64,000 nt of DNA from Clostridia bacterium (GTDB lineage: Bacteria > Bacillota > Clostridia > Lachnospirales > Lachnospiraceae): assembly GCA_910575245.1 (NCBI GenBank), contig CAJTEN010000018.1, positions 56,985 to 120,984 on the forward strand. Direction: 5' to 3'. The position numbers and the translations under genes were made by a program. The notes under the pieces were generated by a model. It did no database searches. It was not told the DNA's origin and worked only from the letters and a program-made list of their open reading frames with translations. Below are positions 52,753-61,937 of the stretch, piece after piece. Within the stretch, counting starts at the first letter, position 1. Each line of letters starts with the position of its first letter.

Positions 52753-53202
52753 TTATTTCAGCACAATTTCCCACTCGCCGTTTTCGACAAGGTACTGGAA
52801 CTCATTTAAACCATCATCCAGCATTACCTGAAGGAGTTCATGAAAATCCTCGACCAGGTTTACGTTTGCCAATTCTTCCTTCGGTATCCATTGCATGGTT
52901 CCTTCCTCGGAAGAGATGAGTTCTCCTTCAAATCTGTCCGCGGTGAAAAGAAAAACGATATAGCGTCCTCCTTCGATCGGGAACTGCTTGACGCCGCAGA
53001 GCCTGGGATTGAGGATGGTCAGCCCCGTTTCTTCTTTTACCTCGCGGACAACGGCGTCAACGATCGACTCGCCGGGTTCGATATGCCCGCCGGGGAAGGT
53101 GTAGCCTTTCCAGTCTTCTTTTAATCTGTTCTGCAGTAAGTAGGCACCTTTGTTATGGATTAAGCACAGGGTGGTCAGTTCAACGTTTTCGGTTCGTGGC
53201 AT
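52753..53202 (-). CDS. NUDIX hydrolase (8-oxo-dGTP diphosphatase type)
   Basis: A 149-residue NUDIX protein. The Nudix box reads GHIEPGESIVDAVVREVKEE followed by TGL, with all catalytic Glu residues. The N-terminus (ENVELTTLCLIHNKGAYLLQ) and FPGGHIEPG place it in the MutT/8-oxo-dGTP group. Probably hydrolyses oxidised or other nucleoside triphosphates. Confidence 0.88.
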   Translation of the reverse strand: MPRTENVELTTLCLIHNKGAYLLQNRLKEDWKGYTFPGGHIEPGESIVDAVVREVKEETGLTILNPRLCGVKQFPIEGGRYIVFLFTADRFEGELISSEEGTMQWIPKEELANVNLVEDFHELLQVMLDDGLNEFQYLVENGEWEIVLK

Positions 53203-53350
53203 GGCTTGAGTCTCTTTCTGGTTTGCTTTCTTATGTAATGTTTAGGGCTTATGCTGCCTTATCCCATTCGTACGGGTAATCGTGTTCTGATAGTCTGTAA
53301 ATTTACAGCTGCCAGGATACAGTCTTTGAATTTACTTTGTAAACCCTAGG

Positions 53351-53953
53351 TTAAAAGGGAGCTGCCTCGAAGATTAAAATTTTCTCCCGAGGGTCGTTTC
53401 CGGGAAACAGATCCCGGCAATCTATCTCATCCACGAACAGCAATTCCTCCTGCGTCATCAGATATGCGACGTATTCATCCGACGGATAATAGAACAGCAG
53501 CAGAAGTTCCCGCGGATTATCATAATAAGAATCCAGGATCTTTGCCAGAACAGCCTTCAATACCTCTACCGAAAACGGATTGAAGAAGTAGCATCGGTCT
53601 GTGTCTGCCGGAACAGAGTAGCGCTCTGCACTTTCCAGGACAAACCGGGTTCTGTTTCCTGACACTGCGGCCAGCTGGTTTGCGGCGGCGCTAGTATAAA
53701 TGCGCTCGTCGTATTCAATCCCGATGGATTTGCATCTGGTCTGCCAGGAAAGGTAAAAGCACACGCGACCCTTACCGGTTCCGTAGTCGAGGAGTGTATT
53801 CTTCTTTCCCAGGTATCCGCTGTCCGCCAGTCGCTCCAGAACACAATAGGGTGTTGGTTCGTAGGGATACCGGTACTGGTCGGAATGAGAATCATCCCGG
53901 CCGGATGTTTTTATCTTAAGCAGTTTGTCCCACTGCACTTCGCTTTGGCTCAT
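53351..53953 (-). CDS. Class I SAM-dependent methyltransferase
   Basis: A 200-residue protein: LLDYGTGKGRVCFYLSWQTR is motif I, SIGIEYDERIY motif II, and CYFFNPF motif IV, a pattern seen in nucleic-acid- or protein-modifying methyltransferases. It starts 2 nt after the deformylase stop, so both are one unit. No Rossmann-defining residues are missing. Substrate is unknown; NPF recalls the N-methyltransferase NPPY/NPF motif. Confidence 0.78.
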   Translation of the reverse strand: MSQSEVQWDKLLKIKTSGRDDSHSDQYRYPYEPTPYCVLERLADSGYLGKKNTLLDYGTGKGRVCFYLSWQTRCKSIGIEYDERIYTSAAANQLAAVSGNRTRFVLESAERYSVPADTDRCYFFNPFSVEVLKAVLAKILDSYYDNPRELLLLFYYPSDEYVAYLMTQEELLFVDEIDCRDLFPGNDPREKILIFEAAPF

Positions 53954-53955
53954 AA

Positions 53956-54366
53956 CTATATTATCTTTCCGGAGAGATGATCGATTTCATGTTGTGCGAT
54001 CTGTGCAGGCCAGTCTATTAGCTTCAGCCTTTGCTTTTTCCAGCTGAAATCCAAATATTCGACCTCGATTTCCCGATAGCGGTTCGTCTTGCGGACACCG
54101 TTGAGAGACAGGCAGCCTTCTTCCGCTTCATAAAGTCCACTTTTTGAAACAATGACCGGATTGAACATCACGACATCAATGATTCCCATATTTACAATGA
54201 TGATATTTTTCTTCACGCCGATCATATTGGCGGCCATACCAACGCACCGGCCACGGTTGGCGCTTAAGGTATCCTGCAAGTCTCTGCCCACCTGCAGATC
54301 ATTCCTGGTTGCCGGTTCTGATTTCTGCCCCAGAAAAAGCACGTCCTTTACGATCTGTTTTACCAT
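53956..54366 (-). CDS. Peptide deformylase with a variant first motif
   Basis: A 136-residue deformylase. Motif 2 is EEGCLSL (Cys metal ligand) and motif 3 QHEIDHL (HExxH), so the metal site is intact. Motif 1 reads GMAANMIG where typical enzymes have GxGLAAxQ; Met replaces the Gln that polarises the formyl carbonyl. ATG 54366 has GAGGATG upstream. Adjacent to the methyltransferase (2 nt). Variant deformylases of this form exist in clostridia; activity on formyl-Met is uncertain. Confidence 0.8.
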   Translation of the reverse strand: MVKQIVKDVLFLGQKSEPATRNDLQVGRDLQDTLSANRGRCVGMAANMIGVKKNIIIVNMGIIDVVMFNPVIVSKSGLYEAEEGCLSLNGVRKTNRYREIEVEYLDFSWKKQRLKLIDWPAQIAQHEIDHLSGKII

Positions 54367-54380
54367 AATGATACATCCTC

Positions 54381-54752
54381 TCAAAATCTCCGCCCGCATT
54401 TCGGACAGAATTCGAAATCTTCCTGTGTTTCGAATCCACAGTTTATACATCTTTTGTAACAGCTTCTGTACCCGGCCTGCACCTGTGTCAGATGCTGCGG
54501 CAGTATTTCTATATCCGCCCCGCGTGCGATCTGCCGTCCGATTTCCGGATCAAGAGAATAGATGGTATTACAGCAGGCGCTCTGTACATAGTACTGCTTG
54601 TTCCATTTAAAACACGGAATGAAGAACAATGACAGACACATATAAGTCATGAACACCTGATACCTGCCGTAAGTGCCGCAGCGATCGCAGATGACAGTCT
54701 GATTATATTCAAAATCTTTTCTTCCCTGGGTAATTCCCATCATGAAAAACAT
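54381..54752 (-). CDS. Membrane zinc-ribbon protein
   Basis: A 123-residue protein: CDRC near residue 22, a hydrophobic segment (FMTYMCLSLFFIPCFKW), an SACCNTIYSL region, and a second Cys pair group at the C-terminus (CINCGFETQEDFEFCPKCGR), likely a zinc ribbon. It lies 14 nt from the deformylase in the same orientation and could be the first gene of a three-gene unit. A truncated paralogue is at 32045. Confidence 0.75.
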   Translation of the reverse strand: MFFMMGITQGRKDFEYNQTVICDRCGTYGRYQVFMTYMCLSLFFIPCFKWNKQYYVQSACCNTIYSLDPEIGRQIARGADIEILPQHLTQVQAGYRSCYKRCINCGFETQEDFEFCPKCGRRF

Positions 54753-55236
54753 GATAATGATTCTCCTGATTAGTATTTATTTTTATGGTGATTCTATCAC
54801 ATCCATTAGAATCTGTGAACCGGAATTTGTCTTGTATTCCGGTATGAGCAGTTTCCAATAATTATATTATATACCCTTTTTCGGAGCAGCAAAATAGTTA
54901 TAGTAGTTGATGAAATATTTGAGGAGCCTGACGAATGGATTAAGTATCGTTTGTGCCGTCAATGCCGGCATGGCTAACAAGTATGAAAAGAATACCTATG
55001 GCAACAGCTCTGCGCATTTACTGCGCTGAGCGTACACGCGCCATGCAGCTTGTCTGCATGTGTGCATCAAATACTTGTGCCCGCTTTTCACAGAATGCTT
55101 GTGTCAGGAATGATATGGGCACAAGTGTGGTTTATCAGACAGTGAACTGCCAGTTGTTTTACAGATATTTTATTTCTGCTATTATAAAATTACAGACGCC
55201 GGCGTACATAAATCGAAGCTGATAAGGAGGAGAGAT
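54753..55236. other. Intergenic region with an inverted repeat
   Basis: No supported gene. ACTTGTGCCC (55073-55082) and GGGCACAAGT (55117-55126) are perfect 10-bp arms. 54865-54900 (ATATTATATACCC) matches the flank of the zinc-ribbon fossil near 32385. Confidence 0.5.
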
Positions 55237-55389
55237 ATGATCAATAAAGTAAATGAATTGCGGCAGATTGGCAGCAGGATGTCTGTATGCCGACAAAACA
55301 GGAATATGACACAGGAGGAACTGGCGAACAGGCTTGGGATAACTCCACAGGCCTTAAGTAAATGGGAGAGAGGAGTTTCCCAAAGTTAA
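55237..55389 (+). pseudogene. XRE-family HTH gene cut by the mobile element
   Basis: A 50-residue frame, MINKVNELRQIGSRMSVCRQ, TQEELANRLGITPQALSKWE, RGVSQS and a stop. The HTH_3 is intact but ends just after the recognition helix, where a normal gene would continue with a linker and a C-terminal domain. GATAAGGAGG precedes the ATG. The stop is supplied by the element's end sequence. Confidence 0.75.
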
Positions 55390-55456
55390 AGATACTACAC
55401 CAAACATAACAACACCACGCTTATACGGGACTTAGCACACCCCAAAAGAACATACA

Positions 55457-55500
55457 GAAATCCCCCATAAGCAACAAGGTTTGCTTTATGTGGGATTTCT
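55457..55500. terminator. Terminator of the ABC permease
   Basis: GAAATCCCCCATAAGCAA (55457-55474) pairs with TTGCTTTATGTGGGATTTC (55481-55499), near-perfect apart from one C/T mismatch. It lies between the XRE remnant and the permease stop. Confidence 0.8.
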
Positions 55501-55523
55501 TGTTTTAATTGTCGTTTTTGAAA

Positions 55524-58004
55524 TTATTCAACAGTCTCAATAGAATCCACAATGCTCATTCTTGCAATAGAACGCAGAGGAATTGCCGTTGCAAGCAGGC
55601 AGGCCACAATAGAAATAATCGCAGCTTCCACAATCGCCATAACCGGAACAGCGACAAGCTGTAAAGCATCGGTCTGTGCTGCTCCGACAAAGATACAGCA
55701 GACATAGCCAAACACCATTCCAATCACTGACGCAATGATACCGTAATAAGCGCCCTCCCACAGAAATGTTTTATAAAGGCTTGCGGCACTCATTCCAATA
55801 GCCCGCTGCATCCCGATTTCACCGACACGAGTATGAATATTGCTGTAAACGGTATTGATGATGTTCAGGATGCCAATGATACCGATAAAGATGATAAGCA
55901 CCCAGCACAGCATTTTGATCTGTGCAAAGCTTTCTATCATCTCATTGCTGCTTTGGAGATAGGAAAGCCAATGTGTTCCTGGATAATTGCTGCACCAGCT
56001 ATCCAACCAGCTTTCAAAGGTATCTGTATCGGCGTTATCCTGTAATGTAGGATAGACTTCTGAATAACTGTCGTTTCCGAGCAGTAAACAGTATATTTCG
56101 TCATTCACGATGAGTTGAACACCATTCGTAAAGCCATCATTATTGATTGTGATTGCTGTATCGATCAATCCTAATACACGAAGTGTTCTGTCTCCCAGTT
56201 GAATGGTATCACCTACGGTAAGATCAGTCTGCTGAACAGTTGTATCTCCATAAGAAAAGGCAATGGGATTTTTTACAAGGCAGCCTGTTCCATCTTTCAA
56301 AGCCTGTTTATCCTGAGCAGACAAGTTAGGAGCATAGATTTGTAATTGTGCTTCATCCACATTTACAAGCTGCAAGGTTTCATGGCTCTGTACGGAAAGA
56401 TCAGTTTCAAAGGGCAGTATATCACCGGCACCTGGCATAAATACAGAAAGCCGTGTAGTGGAAACACTTTCTACTGCGTCATTTTCCGTTAATGTTTTTA
56501 CGGCTTCTGATGGGATGCCGACGGTTTCGTTTGTAACTGCATAATCGCTGAAATACATATCCTGAACGGAGCTGCTGGCATCAAGCAACCCCGTAAAGCT
56601 CTGCAAGGCAACAAATACGGTAATACTCATAACCAACGATAGAATGGTAACTATTGTTCTTCCGCACCCACGTTTCAGGTTGAGCCTTGCATAATAGGAT
56701 TCAAAGTTGCGGATTTTGCGGTTCCTTTTTACCTTGCGCTTGATCTTTACAGCCTGCCCTGACATAGCAACCGTCGGAGATACATGGGATGCGTACCGGG
56801 CAGCAGGAAAGGCAGCCAGCAGAGCAAATAGAAGTGTGACCGCAATACTTGCAAAGAGCATAGGCAATTTTACTGTACTGGCGGTGTTGATTGCAGAGTT
56901 CAATTCGGAAACACTATTTGTCATAAATAGATCGGGGTTAAGAAGCCCCGTGGCTGCAATCAAAACACCTTTTGCCGACAATGTGCCGAGTAGCAATCCG
57001 ATAGGAATACCGGCTCCACAGAGAATCAAAAGCTGCAAGGAAACCAAACGATAGATTTGCCCTTTTTCTCCACCAATCGCACGAAGTGTTCCGTATTCTT
57101 TAATACGTTTTGTGATAGAGATTTTCAGAATGTTGTAGATTACCAGTCCAGCCGCCAGCAAGACCAGCACACCCACTAAAATGCACGCCATAGCCATAAA
57201 TGAAAATCCTGTGCCGGTATCACTGTCTGCCGCTTCATCATAGGAAATGCCGATAGCGTCAAGCAAGACCCAGTTATACTGGATATACCGTTCACCCACA
57301 TTCAGATCCTCTGCGAGAGCATAAATAATACTTTGAAAATTCTGCTTGTCATAAGTCTTAAAATCTGTGGAATAAAGCAGATATTCTTCTGGCAACAGTT
57401 TTTCTGCGGTTCCCTCTCCAACAATCCCCTTAACTGTACCCGATGCGTAACCGATATAACTGCTTTCCAAAATGCCCGTCAATACAAAATCAGCAGAATA
57501 TTCTAACTCAGGCAGTGATCCATCCATAACAGACACACGCAAATCCAAAGAAACGGTATCACCAATTACAGCGTCCAATCCAAGATATTGAAGCGCATCT
57601 TCCGACAAGGCAATCTCATTCGCTGTTTCTGGTAATCGTCCCTCTTTTACGTTTCCGATTGCCGGGTACATAGATAATGCGTTATCGTGATATTCCCAGA
57701 GATATAAAGACAAACTACTGTTGCTTAGCGGTGTGCTGCCTATAAAGACCGTATCACCTACATCATATAGGCGAGCATCTTCATGCAGCCTTTGTGCCTG
57801 TTCCTTGTCAAGCTGATGGAAGGTTACATAACGATTTCCGTTCAGACCCGCCGCCTGCTGGGTACGCATAGATTGTAATATACCAATAGACTGGCCGACC
57901 ACTGTTGTCATAATCGTGGACATGATAACCGCAACCAAGATCAGGATTGCCGTGATTTTCTGGGCTTTTAGTTCTTTCCATGCGAGAGCTAAATAAGATT
58001 TCAT
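55524..58004 (-). CDS. FtsX-like ABC transporter permease
   Basis: An 826-residue membrane protein of the MacB/FtsX type. The N-terminal segment is KITAILILVAVIMSTIMTTV, followed by a large external domain. Two FtsX bundles are visible, LVGVLVLLAAGLVIYNILKI with TLRAIGGEKGQIYRLVSLQL, and the C-terminal MIESFAQIKMLCWVLIIFIG with MQRAIGMSAASLYKTF. ATG 58004 has GGAGGTGAC upstream and overlaps the ATPase stop (ATGA). It probably exports or removes an antimicrobial peptide or lipid. Confidence 0.9.
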   Translation of the reverse strand: MKSYLALAWKELKAQKITAILILVAVIMSTIMTTVVGQSIGILQSMRTQQAAGLNGNRYVTFHQLDKEQAQRLHEDARLYDVGDTVFIGSTPLSNSSLSLYLWEYHDNALSMYPAIGNVKEGRLPETANEIALSEDALQYLGLDAVIGDTVSLDLRVSVMDGSLPELEYSADFVLTGILESSYIGYASGTVKGIVGEGTAEKLLPEEYLLYSTDFKTYDKQNFQSIIYALAEDLNVGERYIQYNWVLLDAIGISYDEAADSDTGTGFSFMAMACILVGVLVLLAAGLVIYNILKISITKRIKEYGTLRAIGGEKGQIYRLVSLQLLILCGAGIPIGLLLGTLSAKGVLIAATGLLNPDLFMTNSVSELNSAINTASTVKLPMLFASIAVTLLFALLAAFPAARYASHVSPTVAMSGQAVKIKRKVKRNRKIRNFESYYARLNLKRGCGRTIVTILSLVMSITVFVALQSFTGLLDASSSVQDMYFSDYAVTNETVGIPSEAVKTLTENDAVESVSTTRLSVFMPGAGDILPFETDLSVQSHETLQLVNVDEAQLQIYAPNLSAQDKQALKDGTGCLVKNPIAFSYGDTTVQQTDLTVGDTIQLGDRTLRVLGLIDTAITINNDGFTNGVQLIVNDEIYCLLLGNDSYSEVYPTLQDNADTDTFESWLDSWCSNYPGTHWLSYLQSSNEMIESFAQIKMLCWVLIIFIGIIGILNIINTVYSNIHTRVGEIGMQRAIGMSAASLYKTFLWEGAYYGIIASVIGMVFGYVCCIFVGAAQTDALQLVAVPVMAIVEAAIISIVACLLATAIPLRSIARMSIVDSIETVE

Positions 58005-58675
58005 CTTGCTGTCACCTCCGAAAGAACACCGTCCACAATTACAAATTGCCGGTCTGCCATTCTTGCAATGCGGCTGTCGTGAGTGATGATAACCAGTGTT
58101 TTGCCCATCTTTTTCCATACGCTTTGAAGCATTTCCATAACCTCACCTCCGCTTTTGCTGTCCAGATTTCCTGTCGGTTCATCAGCAAAAATGATATCCG
58201 GCTTTGCAATCAGGGCGCGTGCAATCGCTACACGCTGTTGCTGACCGCCGGAAAGTTCATGGGGCAAATGGGTCATCCGTTCACGGATGCCTAACAAATC
58301 CGTAAGCTGATTCAGATATGCTTCGTCCGGCTGTTTTTTGTCCAAAAGCAGAGGCATAATGATGTTTTCTTTTGCGGTCAGCACAGGGAGAAGATTGAAT
58401 TGCTGAAAGATAAATCCGATGCGCTGACGGCGAAATGCGGACAATTCTTTGTCATTGAAACGATAGATGTCTTTCCCATCGTATGTCAGACTGCCGGAAG
58501 TCGGCTTATCCAGCCCTGACAGCAAATGGAGCAAGGTGCTTTTACCGCTGCCAGACGGCCCCATAATAGAGATAAAGTCGCTGGATGCAATTTCAAGGTT
58601 GACTTTATCCAACGCAACAACACGGTTCTCGCCGCTGCCGTAAATTTTCGATAATTCTTTTGCTTCAATATTCAT
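58001..58675 (-). CDS. ABC transporter ATP-binding protein
   Basis: A 224-residue ATPase: Walker [18 protein letters not shown]-loop [13 protein letters not shown], signature [20 protein letters not shown], Walker [14 protein letters not shown]-loop ITHD. LolD/MacB-like. ATG 58675 follows an AAGGAGAG ribosome site that is part of a strong hairpin. Translationally coupled to the permease. Confidence 0.95.
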   Translation of the reverse strand: MNIEAKELSKIYGSGENRVVALDKVNLEIASSDFISIMGPSGSGKSTLLHLLSGLDKPTSGSLTYDGKDIYRFNDKELSAFRRQRIGFIFQQFNLLPVLTAKENIIMPLLLDKKQPDEAYLNQLTDLLGIRERMTHLPHELSGGQQQRVAIARALIAKPDIIFADEPTGNLDSKSGGEVMEMLQSVWKKMGKTLVIITHDSRIARMADRQFVIVDGVLSEVTAR

Positions 58676-58713
58676 AAAAAACACTCTCCTTATCCGTGAT
58701 ATAAGGAGAGTGT
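58676..58713 (-). promoter_or_regulatory. Hairpin covering the ATPase ribosome site, terminator-like
   Basis: On the minus strand ACACTCTCCTTAT and ATAAGGAGAGTGT are perfect 13-bp arms around a 7-nt loop, followed by TTTTT and the ATG. The second arm contains the Shine-Dalgarno AAGGAG. It therefore can act as a terminator or as a ribosome-site mask, an attenuator-type arrangement. Confidence 0.7.
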
Positions 58714-58720
58714 AAAACAT

Positions 58721-58740
58721 AAATCTCAAAAAACGCTCAA
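58721..58740 (-). promoter_or_regulatory. Response-regulator box upstream of the ABC genes
   Basis: On the minus strand TTGAGCGTTTTTTGAGATTT: two TTGAG motifs 11 nt apart, one helical turn, as OmpR-type regulators prefer. The 20-nt sequence is identical at 60550-60569 upstream of the regulator gene. TTGAGA can serve as -35, with CTTATA 18 nt on. Confidence 0.65.
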
Positions 58741-59828
58741 GGTTTCTGATTTATTTGAAAAGAAGCAACAGCCGTTGCACCATAACCTTTTTTGTTTTCT
58801 AGTGTAAGCGTTCCTCCATGTTTCAGACATAGTATCTGACTGCTGTATAACCCCATGCCAAAGTGTGCGGAATCTTCTTTCATTTTTCCAAACGGTTTCG
58901 GGCCGCTCTGTATTAACTCCACTGGATAACCTGGGCCATCATCTGTAACTGATAGATGCAAAAAGTTCCTTTTCTGCTCCACAAGAATTGTGATTTTACT
59001 TTTTGCAAACCGGGCTGCATTTCCAATCAGATTTTCTGCAACAGTTAAAACCATTCCATGATCTAATAGTATCGTCCCCTTATCAGGTGCGGACACGGAC
59101 AGTTCTAATGCTCCTGCAAAAATTTTAGCTGTTTCCTCTAATTCAGAATGTAGCAGAGAATAGGAACACTCACTTATCCTCACCGGCATTTGTCCTAATC
59201 GCTGGATGCTACTCATAGCTTCTACGTACTGTTCAATCCGTAATGTGTAGTTTTCCAATCTGTCAATAGCTTGTTCATCTGCTGTGCCCTGCCGCAGCAA
59301 TTTTACAGTCCCCTTTAAAACCGTAATTGGATTGCGTAAGTCATGGGAAAAGGCGGCATTTAGCCTTTTGCGTTCCTCTGCCTGCCGCCATAGTTCCTGA
59401 TTCGATTTCAGAAGTTCTTCACGCATAGTATCAAAGGCGGCGCAGAGCTGCCCCAATTCATCATCAAAATGGACAGGCATAGAAAAGTCAAGGTCATGGT
59501 TCTGAATCCGTGAAATCCCATTCCGCAACGTGGAAATCGGCTGCTTTAATTTGATATGATAGTATAATACGCCAGATAGAGTCAGCCCACCCATAGGGAG
59601 AGCAATGCAGGACACAATCTGAATGATACCAAGCATGGACAATATATTTTGCTGTGCCTCCGTGGGTGCCTCCAGTTTAACGATGGAACCGTCTGCTAAA
59701 ATTTCTATTCCACCAGAAGGAAAGAAGCTGCTGATTGAATTGCATATCATAAAGACTAAGCCTAACAGCAGGAGCGCCACCAAGACACAGAAAGCAGACA
59801 GAACGAGAAAAGTTCTCTTTAATTCCAT
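58737..59828 (-). CDS. Sensor histidine kinase
   Basis: A 363-residue kinase. Two transmembrane segments (FLVLSAFCVLVALLLLGLVF; LSMLGIIQIVSCIALPMGG) flank a short external loop. Then come HAMP, the H-box FSHDLRNPITVLKG, N-box ENLIGNAARFA, DDGPGY and GMGLYSSQILCLKHGG. ATG 59828 follows the regulator stop by 3 nt; GTG 59864 is an alternative that overlaps. The short external loop suggests the kinase senses via the membrane or through the ABC transporter. Confidence 0.9.
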   Translation of the reverse strand: MELKRTFLVLSAFCVLVALLLLGLVFMICNSISSFFPSGGIEILADGSIVKLEAPTEAQQNILSMLGIIQIVSCIALPMGGLTLSGVLYYHIKLKQPISTLRNGISRIQNHDLDFSMPVHFDDELGQLCAAFDTMREELLKSNQELWRQAEERKRLNAAFSHDLRNPITVLKGTVKLLRQGTADEQAIDRLENYTLRIEQYVEAMSSIQRLGQMPVRISECSYSLLHSELEETAKIFAGALELSVSAPDKGTILLDHGMVLTVAENLIGNAARFAKSKITILVEQKRNFLHLSVTDDGPGYPVELIQSGPKPFGKMKEDSAHFGMGLYSSQILCLKHGGTLTLENKKGYGATAVASFQINQKP

Positions 59829-59833
59829 ATTTT

Positions 59834-60505
59834 TCAGACGTTCCAACGATAACCACACCCCCAAACTGTATCAATATAACTGTGGAGAGTACAGCCAGCC
59901 AGCTTCGCCCGTATTTTTCTGATATGTTCCATGACAGTATCACTGTTACCCTCACCGTCAAGCCCCCACACCGTTTCATAAATCCGTTCCCGGTCAAATA
60001 CCTGTCCGGCATTCAGCGAAAGCAACTCCACAATATCAAATTCCCTTTTTGATAAAGCAACAGATTCACCTGCGACTGTGACAGTTCGGGCTGAATAGTC
60101 AATCGCCAGTTCACCAAAGAAGCGAATTGTAGCTTTATTCCGGTGTCGCTGCTCCCTCCTCAGATGTGCGGCAACTCTTGCCCCTAATTCGTCCAAATCA
60201 AAAGGCTTAATGATATAATCATCTGCCCCTGCCTGAAAACCCATGATTTTATCGGCAGATTCAATCCTTGCTGTCAAAAAAAGGATAGGGCAAGTAATAA
60301 GCTCCCGAATTTTCTGGCAAAGGGTCAATCCATCTATGTCCGGTATATTGATGTCGAGCAGGATTAAATCGGGCTGTCTTGCTAATTTTTGAAGTGCTTC
60401 ATTTCCGCAATAAGCGGTCAACACCTCATATTGAGAAGAAAAATAACTCGCCATCATATCTACAATTCCCGGTTCATCATCAACAATAAGAAGCCTTTGT
60501 TTCAT
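59834..60505 (-). CDS. OmpR-family response regulator
   Basis: A 223-residue regulator. Receiver: VDDEPG, phospho-acceptor Asp51 (LILLDINIPD), Lys in IIKPFDLDEL. Winged-helix effector: LSKREFDIVELLSLNAGQVF and SDTVMEHIRKIRAKLAG, ending GCGYRWNV. It is transcribed first in the regulator-kinase unit and likely binds TTGAG-N6-TTGAG boxes, one upstream of itself and one upstream of the ABC genes. Confidence 0.93.
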   Translation of the reverse strand: MKQRLLIVDDEPGIVDMMASYFSSQYEVLTAYCGNEALQKLARQPDLILLDINIPDIDGLTLCQKIRELITCPILFLTARIESADKIMGFQAGADDYIIKPFDLDELGARVAAHLRREQRHRNKATIRFFGELAIDYSARTVTVAGESVALSKREFDIVELLSLNAGQVFDRERIYETVWGLDGEGNSDTVMEHIRKIRAKLAGCTLHSYIDTVWGCGYRWNV

Positions 60506-60549
60506 GCTATCATCTCCATTTGCGATTCATAATATTTATCGTAACAGCC

Positions 60550-60569
60550 AAATCTCAAAAAACGCTCAA
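60550..60569 (-). promoter_or_regulatory. Response-regulator box upstream of its own gene
   Basis: Minus strand TTGAGCGTTTTTTGAGATTT, identical to 58721-58740. TTGAGA as -35 is followed at 18 nt by TATTAT, then the response regulator start at 60505. Confidence 0.65.
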
Positions 60570-60595
60570 ACTTTTGCCGTCAGGAAAGTATAAAA

Positions 60596-61636
60596 TCAAT
60601 AGACTGATAAATTTATTATAATATTACTCTGCTGATACAGCCAGTCCGTAAATTCTTTCGGGCTGGCTGTCTTTTCTTTTACAGCCTTTTTTCTCTTCAA
60701 TGCTTCTTTCTTGAACGCTTCAAAAGCAGTCAGCATTTCTTCCAGCCGGTCAGCCGGGAATCCCGCTGTCCTCTTCGCTTTGTTGATCTTATTACGCCAG
60801 TTCTGGCACTCGTTTTTATAAAGCAAATCGTAGTTGTTTTCCCTTGCCCTCTCGTCAAACTCCCTCTTGTTTTGAAGCGCCTGTGCTTTGCGGCACTTAT
60901 CGCTGCACAGCTCATACCGCTGGCTCTTTGCCAGAAAATATTTCCCGCAGACCTTGCACTGCCGGAAGCAAAGCCCCCAGTCATTCAGCCTGTTCAGATA
61001 ATAGGTAATCAACGGGTAGAGAGACGCATAGGCAGACACACATTCTTCTGTGCGACGGTTGTCCGGGAACCAGAGGTCAAGCCGGGTATCTTCTGATGGT
61101 GCGCCTTTGAAATAAAGGCTGCCAGCTTGAAAATGTTTCGGTTTTCCTGTCTCCCTGTCAAAGCTCATGGCTTCGTTATGGAATACCCCGGTCAGGCTGC
61201 TCATTTTATCCATGAAGCGGTCACAGGCAGCGTTACGGTCACGGGGTTCTCTGGAAAGCAGATAGCTGTTCCAGATACGGAACGCCACATACATTTTCAG
61301 AGGGTCATTGCTAAGATATTTTCCCCAGAGAAATTCGCTTGCCGCCTGCTCCAGCTCCGGCTGTTTCCATCGGTTGGAGTGGAGGGCTTGCCGCAGTGGA
61401 GAAAGCCCGTATAAGTTCCAATCTCTGTCCGTGTCACGCTCAAAGTTTATCAAAAAAGTTCCCAGCGGGCGTGTCATATCACAAAGCACCTCTGCGTTTT
61501 GGCTCCCGTTCAGCTGGAAGCGGATCTGCTGTTCCTCCCCAATCAAAATCCGCTCTTTCATTTTCTTCCTGTCCAGCGTCAGGACAAACAAAATCCTCTC
61601 AAAACATGGCTCATGCCGTATAAACTGATTCTCCAT
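60596..61636 (-). CDS. DUF6076-type zinc finger protein
   Basis: A 346-residue protein. The C-terminal third holds CKVCGKYFLAKSQRYELC with SDKCRKAQALQ, a four-Cys zinc finger, followed by basic helices (KKEALKRKKAVKEKTASPKE). The N-terminal two-thirds is helical. The DUF6076 assignment rests on this zinc-finger layout and on recurrence in ICE cargo. Probably binds nucleic acid; role is unknown. Confidence 0.7.
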   Translation of the reverse strand: MENQFIRHEPCFERILFVLTLDRKKMKERILIGEEQQIRFQLNGSQNAEVLCDMTRPLGTFLINFERDTDRDWNLYGLSPLRQALHSNRWKQPELEQAASEFLWGKYLSNDPLKMYVAFRIWNSYLLSREPRDRNAACDRFMDKMSSLTGVFHNEAMSFDRETGKPKHFQAGSLYFKGAPSEDTRLDLWFPDNRRTEECVSAYASLYPLITYYLNRLNDWGLCFRQCKVCGKYFLAKSQRYELCSDKCRKAQALQNKREFDERARENNYDLLYKNECQNWRNKINKAKRTAGFPADRLEEMLTAFEAFKKEALKRKKAVKEKTASPKEFTDWLYQQSNIIINLSVY

Positions 61637-61937
61637 CCCTATCCCTGCCTTTATCTATGGTAATTATATAATTCAGTTATATCCGTTACACTCATGGTAT
61701 CGCAGAAGCGTTGTTTTGTCAAGGATAGTCCGCTATGATGATTGTAGTTGGTAATTTCGTGCCATACAATACCTTGACAAGTGAATGACCGTCCAAAAGG
61801 GATATGACCGGCAGGAGAAGTGACGCATCCGGCGCACCAATGCAGGGAAACACCGCAGGAATGGGGCAGGAAAACGGCTTTTGGGGAGAACGGCAACAGG
61901 AAGCATTTTAACCTATTTGATTTATGGGAGGAACAGA

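Noticed and set aside
54953..55222. 89-residue Cys/Met-rich ORF
   Set aside because: No ribosome site, improbable composition, and it contains the inverted repeat 55073-55126.
61651..61896. 81-residue minus-strand ORF before the excisionase
   Set aside because: No ribosome site and no recognisable domain; probably non-coding spacer of the mobile element.
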